A DNA stretch of 64,000 bases, from the NCBI RefSeq assembly GCF_030463535.1, contig NC_132878.1:23317925-23381924 (forward strand), read 5' to 3'. Each line of letters begins with the position of its first letter. The stretch's first letter is position 1. The notes below the pieces were generated by a model that saw only the letters and a list, made by a program, of their open reading frames with translations, made no database searches and had not been told where the DNA came from. Below, piece after piece: positions 36,557 to 48,779 of this stretch. This stretch comes from Salminus brasiliensis (Eukaryota; Chordata; Actinopteri; Characiformes; Bryconidae). The translations under genes were made by a program, and so were the position numbers.

Positions 36557-37234
36557 CCGAGCCCGTTTCACTAGCATGACGTCTTGTAACATGCGTACAT
36601 CCGTGCTTCAGTTAATGAAAGATCACTGTTCACTGTGATACTAGATTTTATTTCGATTATATAAAACTTTAAACTAAAGAGTGACACACATTTAAATTTA
36701 TTCCTCACTGATTATATTATCCAGACTGATTCAGATCTCGTCTAACAAAACAAATGATCTATTTGCAATACAAAGAAACTTTAGATATTTTTATATGTGC
36801 TTCTCACATTTTACTATTGTGTAACTTCATGGAGTGTAGTGTACATCACTGTAGGATGCATTCACTTGCATTTATATTTATAGCCATTGATTTTAAAGAC
36901 TCTGATGAACTTATGCACATTTGAAGTCTATTTTCTTGTACTTCATTTAGCAGACTGAACCTCAGGAACACACAAAGCTAGAAACATTTCATCTGACTCT
37001 TCAGCAGTTGTACTGTGTAGTCTTATAATAACAGAACCTTCAAGCTGGAAGCCCCTCTGGAAGAGCTGAGTGGAGATTGGAAATGGGGATGGTTAAGCTC
37101 CGTCAGATCCAGTTTGAGCTTGCTTTGTTTTCGCACACCGTAATGGAACCTCCTACGCTAGGAGACCTCCCCCTGTGATTCAGTACCAACTCACATATCA
37201 ACCAGACACTGCCTTAAAATAACCAACCACAAGA

Positions 37235-37647
37235 GAACCTCTCAAGATAACTGTGCTACTGATAGACAGGATATGTGCCAACCCCTTAAACCGCCAGTCT
37301 AACCCTCTAACAACCATCTAACAATAACCTTTCTACATTCTGGCAACCACCTGATATATCATAGCAACAGCATAACAACAGCCTAGCAACCACCTAGCAA
37401 CCGCAAAGCATCCACGTGGAGGAGCATAGCAACGAATTAGCAACACCATAGCAACCAGCCTAGCAACCACCTAGTAACTGCAAAGCATCCACTTGGAAGA
37501 GCATAGCAACAGATTAGCAACACCATAGCATCTATATGGGATATCATACCATCTATGTAATACCAGCATAGAAATCTTTCGGAATAGCATAGCAACTGCC
37601 TAACAGTAACCCTGCAGACACCTCCTGATATACCATAGTAGCCACTT
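37235..37647. repeat. 413-bp duplicated segment, copy 1
   Basis: From GAACCTCTCAAGATAACTGT to ATAGTAGCCACTT. Nearly identical to 40621-41033: same length, with only a couple of differences seen by eye. Copy 1 sits inside a longer AGCAAC-rich minisatellite, so it is probably the source. Confidence 0.95.
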
Positions 37648-37870
37648 GTGACACTATAGCAACTGCTAAGCTACCCCACAGCACCCATTTTGGATATTAT
37701 ATCAACCACTTAGAAAAAGCATAGAAACTATTTGGAACATCATAGCAACCATCTACAAGCACCCCACTAACCACTTAGCAACAGCATACCATCCACTTGA
37801 AACAGCATAGCATAGCAATCACCTCCAAATGCTTAACAACAACATAGCTACCACCTAATAACCAATTGGG
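37370..37870. repeat. Degenerate AGCAACCACCT minisatellite
   Basis: Loose repetition of CATAGCAACCACCTAGCAAC and GCATAGCAACAG words with irregular spacing downstream of aspa. Similar AGCAACC repeats are common in fish genomes. Confidence 0.85.
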
Positions 37871-38124
37871 AGTTGCATCATTTTCCTCAGGAAATGCACT
37901 TATCTAGTTATTCAGTTATTATTGCTACTATGAGTTATTCAGTAAGTGATATGCAATTAATATGTAGGATATGTAGTTCTAAGAGAAAAGAATTGGGGAG
38001 GCTAAAGGAATGCTTCAGCTTTTTCCTACCTAATCTCTTCTTAAAACTGATTATGTTATCCAAGGATAGAGCAAAATCACAGAGGGTGCACTGGAAATAA
38101 ACGTGTCTTGTGCAAACAAGTGAC

Positions 38125-38130
38125 AATAAA
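38125..38130 (+). promoter_or_regulatory. aspa: Polyadenylation signal candidate, aspa
   Basis: AATAAA about 1.6 kb after the aspa stop. A second well-placed AATAAA is at 39179-39184. I cannot tell which is used. Confidence 0.3.
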
Positions 38131-39373
38131 AAGAACTCACACCTCATGCCTACACAAACAAATCCATATTGCAGAATCGGTTGTTAGCTGGTGTAGTAGC
38201 TGTTTGCTACATGTAAACACTTCCATACCTGTGTTTTGATATGCTACACATTTTACAAATAGAGATTAGGCTGGAAAACACAGGATTGTTAGTCAGAGTT
38301 GAAGATGTTCAAATTGTAAGGGGTTAAGAATGAAAGGACTTGATTTTAGTGTAAAGTGTTTTGTACTGCTGTTTGTGCACTAATTTGTATCAAAGACATG
38401 TTGTGATATGATTCTAAGGGCCCATATACTCTTTTGTCTATGTCAGTGTCTATGTGTGGGGTTCAGACAAGCCTGTCTGTGGTCAGTTCTCCCTTTTTCA
38501 TTTGTATGTAGAAGAACTATGTGGTCCATTGTCTCTGTACTCTCGTGACTGTCCAAAACAGGGAAGTAAACACCAGGTTTGAGTTAACTGGTGCTGTCTT
38601 GCCGTTGCCTTAAGAACAAGCCTGTAAGACCGGAGACAGGAAGAGCTTTGGTCAGGCTGGTAAAAATGGAAAAGATGAATATGTGTAGTTCTACAAATTG
38701 GCGTCTCATAGGAAACATACGGAACAAGCGCTTATTTTGTTGTGCTGTAGTATTGTCTTTGTGTAAGTGAAATTTATAACGTATTTCATTTTTATCCCTT
38801 TACAGTAAATGAAGGGTTGACTTAAATAGTCAAGTTTGTGTATGTAGTGAGAAATTGTGCAATCTTTCCACTGTTTTTTTTTTCTTTTAAATGCTTAAAT
38901 ACTTTTAGTGTGTGATATTTTGTATTTTACAATGACAGAGATTTTAACCACAAAGCTCTAAATGATCATACTGACCTATGCAAAGAATATTGTATTCTTA
39001 TTATGTGGCACATAGTGTCTGTTTCTAGGTGCATTCTGATGTACAGTGCTTAGTGTTCCTGGACAATCAAGATGTTAAAGTTTAAAGATGTATGATGTAT
39101 TACTTTAATATTAGACTATTCTATATTTGTAAGATACAGACTTTTATTACATTGATTAATTATTAGTACATCATTTGTAATAAACATGTATTAGTTGCCT
39201 GTACTTTGTTTGTGTTTATGCCCTTTAAAAAAAGGGCCAAGGGGGGCCAAAAGTGTTATTACAAGCTTCTATTACCAAAGAATATCCCCACCACTTTGCA
39301 CAGAGGTCCTTGTAGTTACTGAGTAATACACCTTACTGTGTAACAAGCCTTGGAGTAATAATTGTTCATACAA

Positions 39374-39600
39374 AATGGAGAAATAGGCTCCTTTGACTTT
39401 GACCATTTCTTAAAAAGTTCTGAAAAGAAGGTATTCAACACACACTGGGAACCACTGAACCAGAAATTGAATCAAATTGATCCATTTAAATGGACAAATA
39501 GGGTCATTTAACTTTAAACATTGCTTAACAAGTTCTAAAAAGAAGGTTTTTAACATACACTGGGAACCAGAAATTGAATCAGATTTATCCATTCCAATGG
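39374..39600. repeat. 114-bp tandem duplication (two units)
   Basis: 39374-39487 and 39488-39600 share AAATGG-ACAAATAGG, TTAA-AAGTTCT-AAAAGAAGG and ACACTGGGAACC in register, with moderate divergence. Confidence 0.85.
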
Positions 39601-39689
39601 TTCTTTGGTGAACAAATGGTTTAATCCAATCCAAATGATACAAAATGTTAAAAATAAACTGAATGGTTACAATACACCTATACCCACAC

Positions 39690-40060
39690 TCAATATACCA
39701 TACTCACCATCCGCTTTATTAAAAACACCCACCTTATACTAACTGGACAATTTATTAAAAATGCCTACCGTGTACTTTCACTGACTGGCCACTTTATTAA
39801 AAACACATAACTTATATTTACCCTCACTGGCCACCAAACACCTACTCTGAACCTTCACTCACTGGACACTATATTGGAAACACCAACCTTAAACTTCTGC
39901 TTAGTGTCTGCTTTAATAGACACGTCTACCTTATACTCCCATTTACAGGCCACCTGTACTAGAATTGTCAACCTTATACACCGACTTACTGGCCACTTTA
40001 CCCGAAACGTCTACCTAATACACCCACTCACTGGCTACTCTACTGATGGCACTGACCAAC
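39690..40060. repeat. Tandem array of a Tc1-end-like motif
   Basis: About eight diverged units of roughly 45 bp built on CACTCACTGGCCACTTTATT, AAAAACACC and TACCTTATACT. The motif resembles the terminal repeat of the Tc1 family present at 21714-22495 (CACTGGCCACTTTATTAGG-like, from memory). Confidence 0.75.
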
Positions 40061-40620
40061 AAAAACTGGCCTCTGATGAAGGATTAGAGATTAGTCAACA
40101 CATATTGTACATCAACAAATGAATCTATAAGCTAAGTGTTTCTAATATAGTGGCTGGTTGATATAGTATAGAAAGCATTGTGTTCTACACATGAACTCCA
40201 CTAGAGGGTGACACTTGCTCATATCCTTAAACAGGCAACACTTCCTTTTCAGCTCTGCTTGCCAAGTCTCACAAAGCGCTTTTGTTCCACTTTAAGAGTC
40301 CTAGCACCTCAAAAGCGTCCTTCAGAGGGGAAACTTCTGCTCAAGCTGTTAGAGGTAAATGTCCTCATGGAATGTTCTCAATATTTATAAGCACCAACAT
40401 CATAAGAGCAGTACTGCCTCCTTCAGTTAGACCAGAGGTGGTGTGCTGTGCTCAGGAAGAGGCTTTTCTCATTGATGTTGCATTGATTTTATTAAGTGCA
40501 GTATGAATGCCACCATTCTTGTACTCACTGACTCATTGCTGTTGTCCCACTTTGTAACATATAACCTGCATACATTCTCTCACAGAAGAAAGACAGACAG
40601 ATAGACAGATGCAGTGATAT

Positions 40621-41033
40621 GAACCTCTCAAGATAACTGTGCTACTGATAGACAGGATATGTGCCAACCCCTTAAACCGCCAGCCTAACCCTCTAACAAC
40701 CATCTAACAATAACCTTTCTACATTCTGGCAACCACCTGATATATCATAGCAACAGCATAGCAACAGCCTAGCAACCACCTAGCAACCGCAAAGCATCCA
40801 CGTGGAGGAGCATAGCAACGAATTAGCAACACCATAGCAACCAGCCTAGCAACCACCTAGTAACTGCAAAGCATCCACTTGGAAGAGCATAGCAACAGAT
40901 TAGCAACACCATAGCATCTATATGGGATATCATACCATCTATGTAATACCAGCATAGAAATCTTTCGGAATAGCATAGCAACTGCCTAACAGTAACCCTG
41001 CAGACACCTCCTGATATACCATAGTAGCCACTT
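40621..41033. repeat. 413-bp duplicated segment, copy 2
   Basis: Direct repeat of 37235-37647, 3.4 kb away. The right flank (AAACCTTGGGAGGAACCAAG) is a different dispersed fish repeat. Confidence 0.95.
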
Positions 41034-41700
41034 AGTAGCAAACTCCCTCAGAGCTGGAGGAAGAAACCTTGGGAGGAACCAAGACTCACAAGGGGAACCC
41101 ATCCTCCTCTGATCAGAACTATTTATAAATTATTGATAAAAGGAGAGAGCCAGTGCCAATGCATAACCCAACTGTGCTTGAGCTTTAGGTTACAAACCTT
41201 TTCATTTTCCTTCTGATAGACAGTAGCATTTATGGTTTCATCAGTTATGACAAGTCATACAGGTCCTGCAGAAGCACAGCAGCCCTAGCCCATAACACTA
41301 CCACCACCATGTTTGACTGTTGGTAAGATGTTCTTATAGTGGAAGGTGGAATTAGCTTTATGTCAGATTTAATGGGACTCCAGCTTTGACTCATCAAGCC
41401 AAAGAATATTATCCCAAAAGTCTTGAGGGTCATCAAGATGTTTTTGGCAAATTTAAGATGAGTTTTTGCGTCAACAATAGTTTGCGCTTTGCAACTCTGA
41501 TCTTGACTGAGGCAAGCGAGGTCTGCAGTTCTTTAAATTGTTGGCTAGGATCTTTTGTGATCTCCTGGAGTCGTCAGTGCACTGAAATTCTGTTCGACCA
41601 GACACCTTTGAGAAGGTGGAGTCGCAGGACCTTAGCAATGGCTTTGGAGCCCTTCCAGTAGATTTCAGTGACATTGTTTCACATCTGTATTTGAATCTCT
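41034..41700. mobile_element. Non-autonomous DNA-transposon-like repeat
   Basis: Contains TAACACTACCACCACCATGT, GACTCATCAAGCCAAAGAAT, CCAAAAGTCTTGAGGGTCAT, CAAGATGTTTTTGGCAAATT and GACTGAGGCAAGCGAGGTCT, an ordered set of words from a repeat common in teleosts. Frames are broken. Confidence 0.5.
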
Positions 41701-44040
41701 TTTAAACATTATATTCTGCTTTTTAAAACCTGTGTTGACGTGTTTTGCAGTATACTGCATTATCTTGTTCTATTATGAATAGCATGTGAGCTTGTGGCTA
41801 GTGTGTTTGCTCTGGGCTAAGGTATTAGCTCTTGACTAAAGCATTAGATCTGGACAATATAAATCTTTTGTTTCAAAGATTTACTTTTATAATGTTGTAA
41901 TGCTGTAATATTAACAGATTACTAACATATTGTCATCAAAGCACATTTTTGTGACTCCTTACTTTTGCTGCCTAGAAAAGGTACTGAATTGAGACAACAC
42001 CACATCATAACTAATTAAAGTTCTACATTTTGTGAATTATTACATATAGATGCCCCTGATTTGGTGAGAGAGGTGAGGAAAAATAAATATAAAATTTTTA
42101 CTGTCACCAGACCTGCTATTTGTTACACATTTCCAATCCATTTTACACATTCTTAACTGTGCTTTTTACAAGCCAGAGCATTTTGGCCTGCTACAGTGAC
42201 CGAATCAGTCCTATCGATCCACCATTGACAATCCCCACAGCAAAGTCGAGAATGCTTTTAATGGAACGATCTCTTGGTTTTGGGATAGTGTCCAGAAAGG
42301 CACTTCTTAATGGCCACACTCCATCCATCTCTCTCCTCCTATAAATGATACTGTGCTTCCTTCATCCTTTGAATAAATGGCCCAGCCGGTGAAACAAGCT
42401 GGATCTTTACTGGAACACTCCCGCTCTCTTTTGGCTGCAGCTCAAGTCTTGAGTTGAATGCATTGATGCGTATCAAATACAGGATGATCTAATAGGGTCT
42501 TTGGTTTCTCTCCTCTACTTCTGCGATGCCACAAGGTTTGATGGTGCTGCTGGAATATTAGCAGCACAGACGCTTTCTTGTGTTTTGCCGCTTCATTATC
42601 ACTTCATTAGCAGTGAGCAGGCCAGTGGTATAATGATAATAATGAAGAAGAAATACTTTGTTGCTGTACTTTGTAAATACATTTATTGGATTATTTGTAC
42701 TTGTACCCACATAAGGTTACTGCACCCAATCTTTCTTGGTTCTAGGTTCTTGGCTTCATAAGGGCAGCACATATAGGTTGCTTTAATTACTTTACTTAAT
42801 AATCTATGAAGACCTTTACTTTTTCATAAGAAGGATATTAGGTCCATTACACAACACTGGAGATTCCCGTATGACACAATGTTCCACTTGAATGTTTACA
42901 TGAGGTGGTCACTGGGCGTAATTTTGACCACTGAAGTCATGTCATCTATAATCAGTGTCACAACCTCATTAGGAACTCTAGGTCGACGTTGGATTTCTAT
43001 GGGAAGAATTCAGTGTTTTTAGTAATGAGTACTGAGTAATGAGTCGTAATGTTTTTCCCCAAAATGTCACTGTATACTCAGAATTATGAGGTTGTTAACA
43101 AGTTACTATGAATATGAATATCATATATGAATTGCTGATGACCAAACTGACATCATAGGCATGGCAACCTTAACAAAATACCCTAAATGATGCTTTGGCA
43201 ATAGTAGAGTACAATTTAAGTAGCTGGTGTTATTATATAGTTGTCCTAAATGGAATAGTATGCAGCACTTTTACTGTCAAATAACGTCTTTAGAATAATA
43301 ATGGTACAGTCACTTGTAATAGGGAGAACAGCGCATCTATCATTGCTAGTCCAGGCCCAGCGCACCAGTTTCTGCACTGTGTAACTTTGGTGTAATGCAA
43401 GCACTGCATAACCTGAGTCATATCTGTGTAAAATTGTAAAAATGTATACACAAAACATATCAGGTTTGGTACATTGCTTACCACAGGTAAGGCCAATACA
43501 GAATGGCACACAGAAGTCTAATAAATGTTTGGATCGGGACGGTACAGTGGAATGTGTAAATAATGTAGATGTTAATGTACTCTGCGTGAACAATAGGAAG
43601 GCAGCAGGCTCGTGTTTCTAAGGCAGCCTATTCCAACTCTCCTCCGGCTCATTTTCACAGATGCCCTCTTACTTTTCTTGCTGTTTTGACAACTTAGATT
43701 TTCACTCACTCTCATGTCCTGCTGGTTCTGACACTGTGCTGAAAACTAACCAATGAGACTTTCTATTCTTCTATGTAGTGTCAGACAAACTCGCCTTTTT
43801 CCACACTGCACCACACGGATGACCACATGTCAGGCCCAGAGCAATTCCAAATGATTATGAAAGCTCATGAAATATTCAGATAGATAATTCAAATTGTATA
43901 ACACGGCTTGCTGTTGTTACTAGCAAATGGACATGAGGGTTTTATGCATCTTTGTGTTTCTTTCTGAAAAGGAAAGAGTGCAGTATTGATGTACAAAGCA
44001 TCAGCATGTAATCCAGTTTGCAAACAGGCACTAAATTTAC
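41701..44040. other. Intergenic DNA, no recognisable feature
   Basis: Mostly AT-rich with stops in all frames. I see no exon or clear repeat. Confidence 0.55.
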
Positions 44041-44099
44041 TCCTTATCATATGTAGTATTATATCTCATCACATACATTATAAACATCGCACACCGTGT

Positions 44100-44610
44100 G
44101 TGTTTTGGTCTGTGATTCAGATCCAGATCAACACGATTTGTCAAATTGTGTAGTAAATTAAAAGGGACCCTGTATTTCTTCCTAAAAACTGTAAAGGCAG
44201 TCTGCAAATGTGAGCTTTCTTTATTAGACCTTTTTAGAAAGTTGAACAAAGAACTATCAGAATAACAAGAGTAGCTATTTCCATACTGGAGGAACACAAA
44301 GAAATAAAACCCAAAAACATAAACTAAACAAACTATAACAAACAGAACAAAGCAAGACAGCCAAAATGCCAGAAATGTAAAGCAGAAGGAAATCAAAATT
44401 ATGCTAAACCAGCACCTAAACACCATTAACATTAACAATACTAAACCAGGAACGGTGCAAACACAGGGGTATAAGAGCACAAAAAGGAACACCTGGGGAG
44501 GATATCGAGAGGGCAGGACTACAAAGGAGACACAGGTTGGAACATTAATGAATAGGCGGGGCTAGGGCGGAGGCAAGAACACAAAACAGAGCCATGTGCT
44601 GAAGAGAACA
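44100..44610. repeat. Dispersed repeat of possible LTR or LINE origin
   Basis: Contains GAACGGTGCAAACACAGGGG, TATAAGAGCAC, GGAACACCTGGGGAGGAT and GGCAGGACTACAAAGGAGAC in an order met in a common fish repeat. Class not asserted. Confidence 0.4.
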
Positions 44611-44646
44611 TAAGAAAACCAAAATGACCACAGACACAGAGTCCAG

Positions 44647-44648
<2 letters not shown>

Positions 44649-44686
<38 letters not shown>
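44649..44686. repeat. (AT)n microsatellite
   Basis: About 19 uninterrupted AT units. Confidence 0.97.
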
Positions 44687-44688
<2 letters not shown>

Positions 44689-45732
44689 ACAAGACAGAGA
44701 CATGTTACAAAACACATTTTTAAGGGTTAGTGAAGTGGTGCCCTATAGAACAATGACCAAATGGTTCTTCTCTATGAGGGTGAATGTCTTGTATTTAAAG
44801 ACTCGTTTAAAAAAGATTCTGCTGTTCTTATGAGTCAAACAACCCTCTAATGTTTATAATGTATTTTGTTGTCAGTTTGGCTGTTGGGACACTCTTTAAA
44901 AAGTGGTCCTTCAGTCCTTCGTGGGTTCTTTGGATAAAGGCAATAATTTGACCCTTGTGAATGCTTAAATGGTTCTTCTCGCTGATGCAAACCCCCTTAA
45001 AATATGGTCCTTTAATTAATGTTTAATGAAGTTATTCTATACAGCAACAAACAAAGCTTCACTATTGTCACGGGTCACATTTGGGCAAATGATACTTTTG
45101 CAGGTGGGCATAGGTTGTAACATTTGCACTGTGCTGTCAGCTGAATTGTTCATGAGTGGTAGGTGCTGGAAACAAAGTTTACATTTCCAGTCGTGGCAGA
45201 GATGTGAAGGTCAACCATGTAAAAATATTATCCATCTTGCTCAAATAGTTTAAAATGATTCAGCAAAAATACATTAATAAATAACTGATGAGCCACACAT
45301 TTAGACTCGCCCTAATTACTGTTTAAGCTTCAGCTATACCAAGACAATGTGTCACAGGACAAAATCAACAATGCCTTTGTCTAATATTACATTCCTTACT
45401 TTCCTTGCTGCTGTAGTCTGTAGTGGGTAGACTGCACCTCCCCCTCTTTCTCCGCACAGGGCTGGTCTGGGGGCTATCAGTATAGATTTCTCTCGTCTTC
45501 AGTTTCCTCATAGCCACTGGAGCCGAGCCATTCCACTTCTCCACCAACACCACAATACCCATATCATATTTGTCCTCTGGCTGTGCGGGTAATGCTATTG
45601 ACAGAGAGGGTGAGAAGTGGAATCTGAACAAGTCATCAGGGCACACATACTCTCAGTAGAGAACAGGACTGTGAGTTTGAGTGATGTAGGACTCTCTTAA
45701 AAAAGAAAGGCTTCAAATTGGTTCTTGTTGAA

Positions 45733-46219
45733 CACTATATAGACCAAAGTATTGGGACACCTGCACAGTTTTTGTTTCTTTTGAAATCAAGGGTATTAAA
45801 AAAGAGTTTATTCTTTATAGTAACTGTCTCTTCTGTCCAAGGAAGGCCTTCTATTCGATTTTAAGGCATTGTTGTGATGATTTGATTGCATTAAGTGACA
45901 GGAGCGCTAGTGAGGTCAGGATGTTGGATGATCTCCACCCCACCTCATCCCCAACTCCCCAACTCATCCCAAATGGAGCAGAGAACACTGTTCCACTGCT
46001 CCACAGCTCAATGCTGGGGAGCTCTGTACCCTTCTAGTCCATGCCTGGTGCTTTGCCAGTAGGTTGATGTTTATCTGCTCCAGATAGTCCTATTCTATTG
46101 TCAGTACTTCTCTACAGAAACTAGACAAACTGCAGATTGCACGTGACAATAAGAGCAACTCAAAGTAGCTGAATGTATTCATTAGAAGGGGTGTCCACAA
46201 ACATTTGAGCATACAATCT
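45733..46219 (+). mobile_element. Tc1-type MITE, full-length reference copy
   Basis: Ends ACTATATAGACCAAAGTATT and AACATTTGAGCATACAAT, with subterminal GGGACACCTG and GGGGTGTCCACAAAC, form imperfect inverted repeats about 487 bp apart. No coding capacity. At least four other copies are in this window. Confidence 0.8.
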
Positions 46220-46289
46220 ACCTTTTAAATGCTGCAGAACCCTAACATTGTGAAAAGACATTTCATGCACAGGCATGCTTTTTTTTGCA

Positions 46290-46480
46290 GGGGCATTCCA
46301 TCCTTTAACAATCCTTCCATCTTATCTGCTTCTCCCTGGTAAGGGTCACAGTGAGTCCAGAGCCAGCCAGGAATCAATGGGTTCAAGGCAGGAATACAAC
46401 CTGGACAGGGTGTCAGTCCACCATGGAGTGCCACACACATTATTATGCAAATAAATATGGACAATGAACCTACCTGTATA
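46290..46480. repeat. Retroelement-tail-like repeat
   Basis: CTGGTAAGGGTCACAGTGAG, GTCCAGAGCCAGCCAGGAAT and CACCATGGAGTGCCACACAC, a motif set of a widespread fish repeat. A partial second copy lies at 46806-46930. Confidence 0.55.
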
Positions 46481-46802
46481 ACTATTGTATTACTTTATAT
46501 ATTGAATTACATTATATAGATTCATTACTCTTCAGATTCATGTTTATGGTTTTGTAATGGTGTATAAGGGACAGTAATGGTGTTTTGTATTTCACTTGTG
46601 GATTGATAAGATAGTGTAAAGCAATGGTTACCAACCCTGCAGATTCTGAAGATCTAAACAGGGTATGTTAGAATTGGAGGTGAAACCTGTAGCACAGTAG
46701 TCCTCCAGTAGGTTTGTGGCTACTGGTGCAAAAAAAATCCAAGTGGTTCCACAGTTGATCTATGACTGATTCTAGATGCATGTAATGTTTTCTTTTCTAA
46801 TA
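46480..46802. repeat. Diverged duplication, copy 1
   Basis: Shares GGTTTTGTAATGGTGTATAA, GGGACAGT, TTGTGGATTGATAAGATA, ACCAACCCTGCAGAT and CTAGATGCATGTAATGTTTT with 48265-48545, with indels. Confidence 0.85.
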
Positions 46803-46805
46803 AGC

Positions 46806-46930
46806 CTTCCAGGGATTAATGGGTGCAAGGCAGGAATACAACCTAGACCGGGTGTCAGTCCATCATGGAGTGCCACACCCATTTACTAACACTTAGGTGC
46901 AATTAAATATGGACAATAAACCTACCCTGG
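46806..46930. repeat. Second partial copy of the 46290-46480 repeat
   Basis: AAGGCAGGAATACAACCTAG, GTGTCAGTCCATCATGGAGT and AATATGGACAATAAACCTAC match the first copy in order. Confidence 0.75.
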
Positions 46931-47340
46931 TTTTCTTTAGACAAGTGGAATAAACTGCTGTAAAGACTTCTCCAGCATAGTTGTCGGGTATGAATTAGCA
47001 TGGTCACAAGAGATGTATCTATTGTTATCTTATTCATATTTACTAAAGTGTCCCTTTAAAAGTTCTTAAAAAAATTATCTTCTATGGCCTCACTCCAAAG
47101 ATCTATTTTGGCACCTTCATTTTTAACAGTGCACAGTACAGCCTATTCTATATTATAGAATATAATATATAATAGTAATGGAATCTATTTTGCCATTTAT
47201 CACTTACAATTAGTGATGAACATTTATATATTTTGGTCATGATAAATACGCAAATACTTTTATTTGAATTATGTGAATGTTCTCAATAATCTGAGGTTTG
47301 TAGCAGGCTATTGTGCTTTTACAGTCATTATCAACACTAA

Positions 47341-47600
47341 TATACATTCAGTGGCCACTTTTCTGGAAACCATACCTTGTAGCTCCTTCTTGCTGGTAGC
47401 GTTTGAGTGTAATTTTCATGAGTCATCTTTTTCTTCTTCATCAGTGGTCAGCTTCTCACCACAGAACTGCTTTTAGCTGGATATTTTCCTCTCCCCATTC
47501 TCAACCTAACACTTACATATGTGTAAAACCCCTGGATTTATAAAGTGGCCTGTGGGAGGATGTACAAGGTAGGTGTTTTTAATAAAGCTGATGGGGACAT
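47341..47600. mobile_element. MITE-like element with Tc1-type ends
   Basis: The left end CATTCAGTGGCCACTTTTCT is roughly complementary to the right part, with GTAGGTGTTTTTAATAAAG and ATAAAGTGGCC near it. About 260 bp, non-coding. Confidence 0.5.
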
Positions 47601-48264
47601 TGCACGCTAACAGAGGTGCTGGGTGGAGTAAATTAAACCCATACCCATAAAAATTAAATATTGTCACTGATGAAGTAATGTCTTGAGAAGAAGTAAATAG
47701 AATCTAGCAAACAATAATTTGTAGCATCGTTTTGAAAAAATAAAAAGTCATGTACTAGCAAACAATAACTTAGTAAGTATTGAGTGAAAAAACTCAAGTA
47801 CACTGAGTTTCTTACAAAACTGCAGTGGAGCATAGGCACCAAAGTTTAGGCCCTGGAGTTTAAGCCCAGAATAGTTTCTGTTCTTTTCTTTTTGAGATCA
47901 TGCCAGTCTACAGTAACATGCATCAGGAAAGCAGTCAAAGATGTACTGAAATAACATGGGATGGATTCTGATATTTTGAACCATTATGTGACACTTTAAG
48001 AAACGTTATTCCAATATTATCTTATGTTTGCAAACATTATTTTTTTCTAAATGACCAAAATGTTAAATTATTAGGGCTGATTATTAAAGGAAATTATTAG
48101 AGGGAATGTTTTGTCAGACATAAATGAATGTGTATCCCATCACCTAACACACTGACACATAATAAGTGAACCCATACACTACTATTCAAATGTGCTATTT
48201 TGAATTATAATATATTTATATTGCTTCAATTATTGCTGAATATTAAACAACTAATTGAGTATAA

Positions 48265-48545
48265 CAATTTTGTTTTACTTTATATATTTAATTCCATTAT
48301 ATGTATTATATTTATAATACATAAGATAATACATTATATTCATATTCATGGTTTTGTAATGGTGTATAAGGGACAGTCATGGTGTTTTGTATTTTACTTG
48401 TGGATTGATAAGATAATGTAAAGCAGTGGTCACCAACCCTGCAGATCCTGAAGATAGAATTGGAGGTGAAATCTGCAGCACAACAGTGTTTCAACAGTTG
48501 ATCTATGACTGGTTCTAGATGCATGTAATGTTTTCTTTTCTAATG
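48265..48545. repeat. Diverged duplication, copy 2
   Basis: Direct repeat of 46480-46802, 1.8 kb apart, just upstream of the abr promoter. Confidence 0.85.
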
Positions 48546-48779
48546 GGTTCTAGCTAAATGTCATCTACAGGAAACTAGTGATCTGTAATGGAAACCATTA
48601 GGAAGTAAAACGAGGTTTCGATGTTTATGATGGTCTTTTTCAGCAGTGGTCGCGTGAGTAGGTTATTATCACCCGGGAATGCACGAAAATGGTACAAAGT
48701 CGTTGAACTTGTGCTGAAGTGAGTAAAAGTGAGTAAATATAGGTGGGCGCTCGCCACCTTTGCCTGCAATTGGAGCTTA

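Noticed and set aside
37370-37870. CRISPR-like alternation of short repeats
   Set aside because: The AGCAAC repeats are degenerate and unevenly spaced, there are no unique spacers of constant length, and the setting is a vertebrate genome.
44037-44492. 151-codon minus-strand frame with hydrophobic segments
   Set aside because: It lies in a dispersed repeat, the hydrophobicity comes from T-rich antisense DNA, and no family is recognisable.
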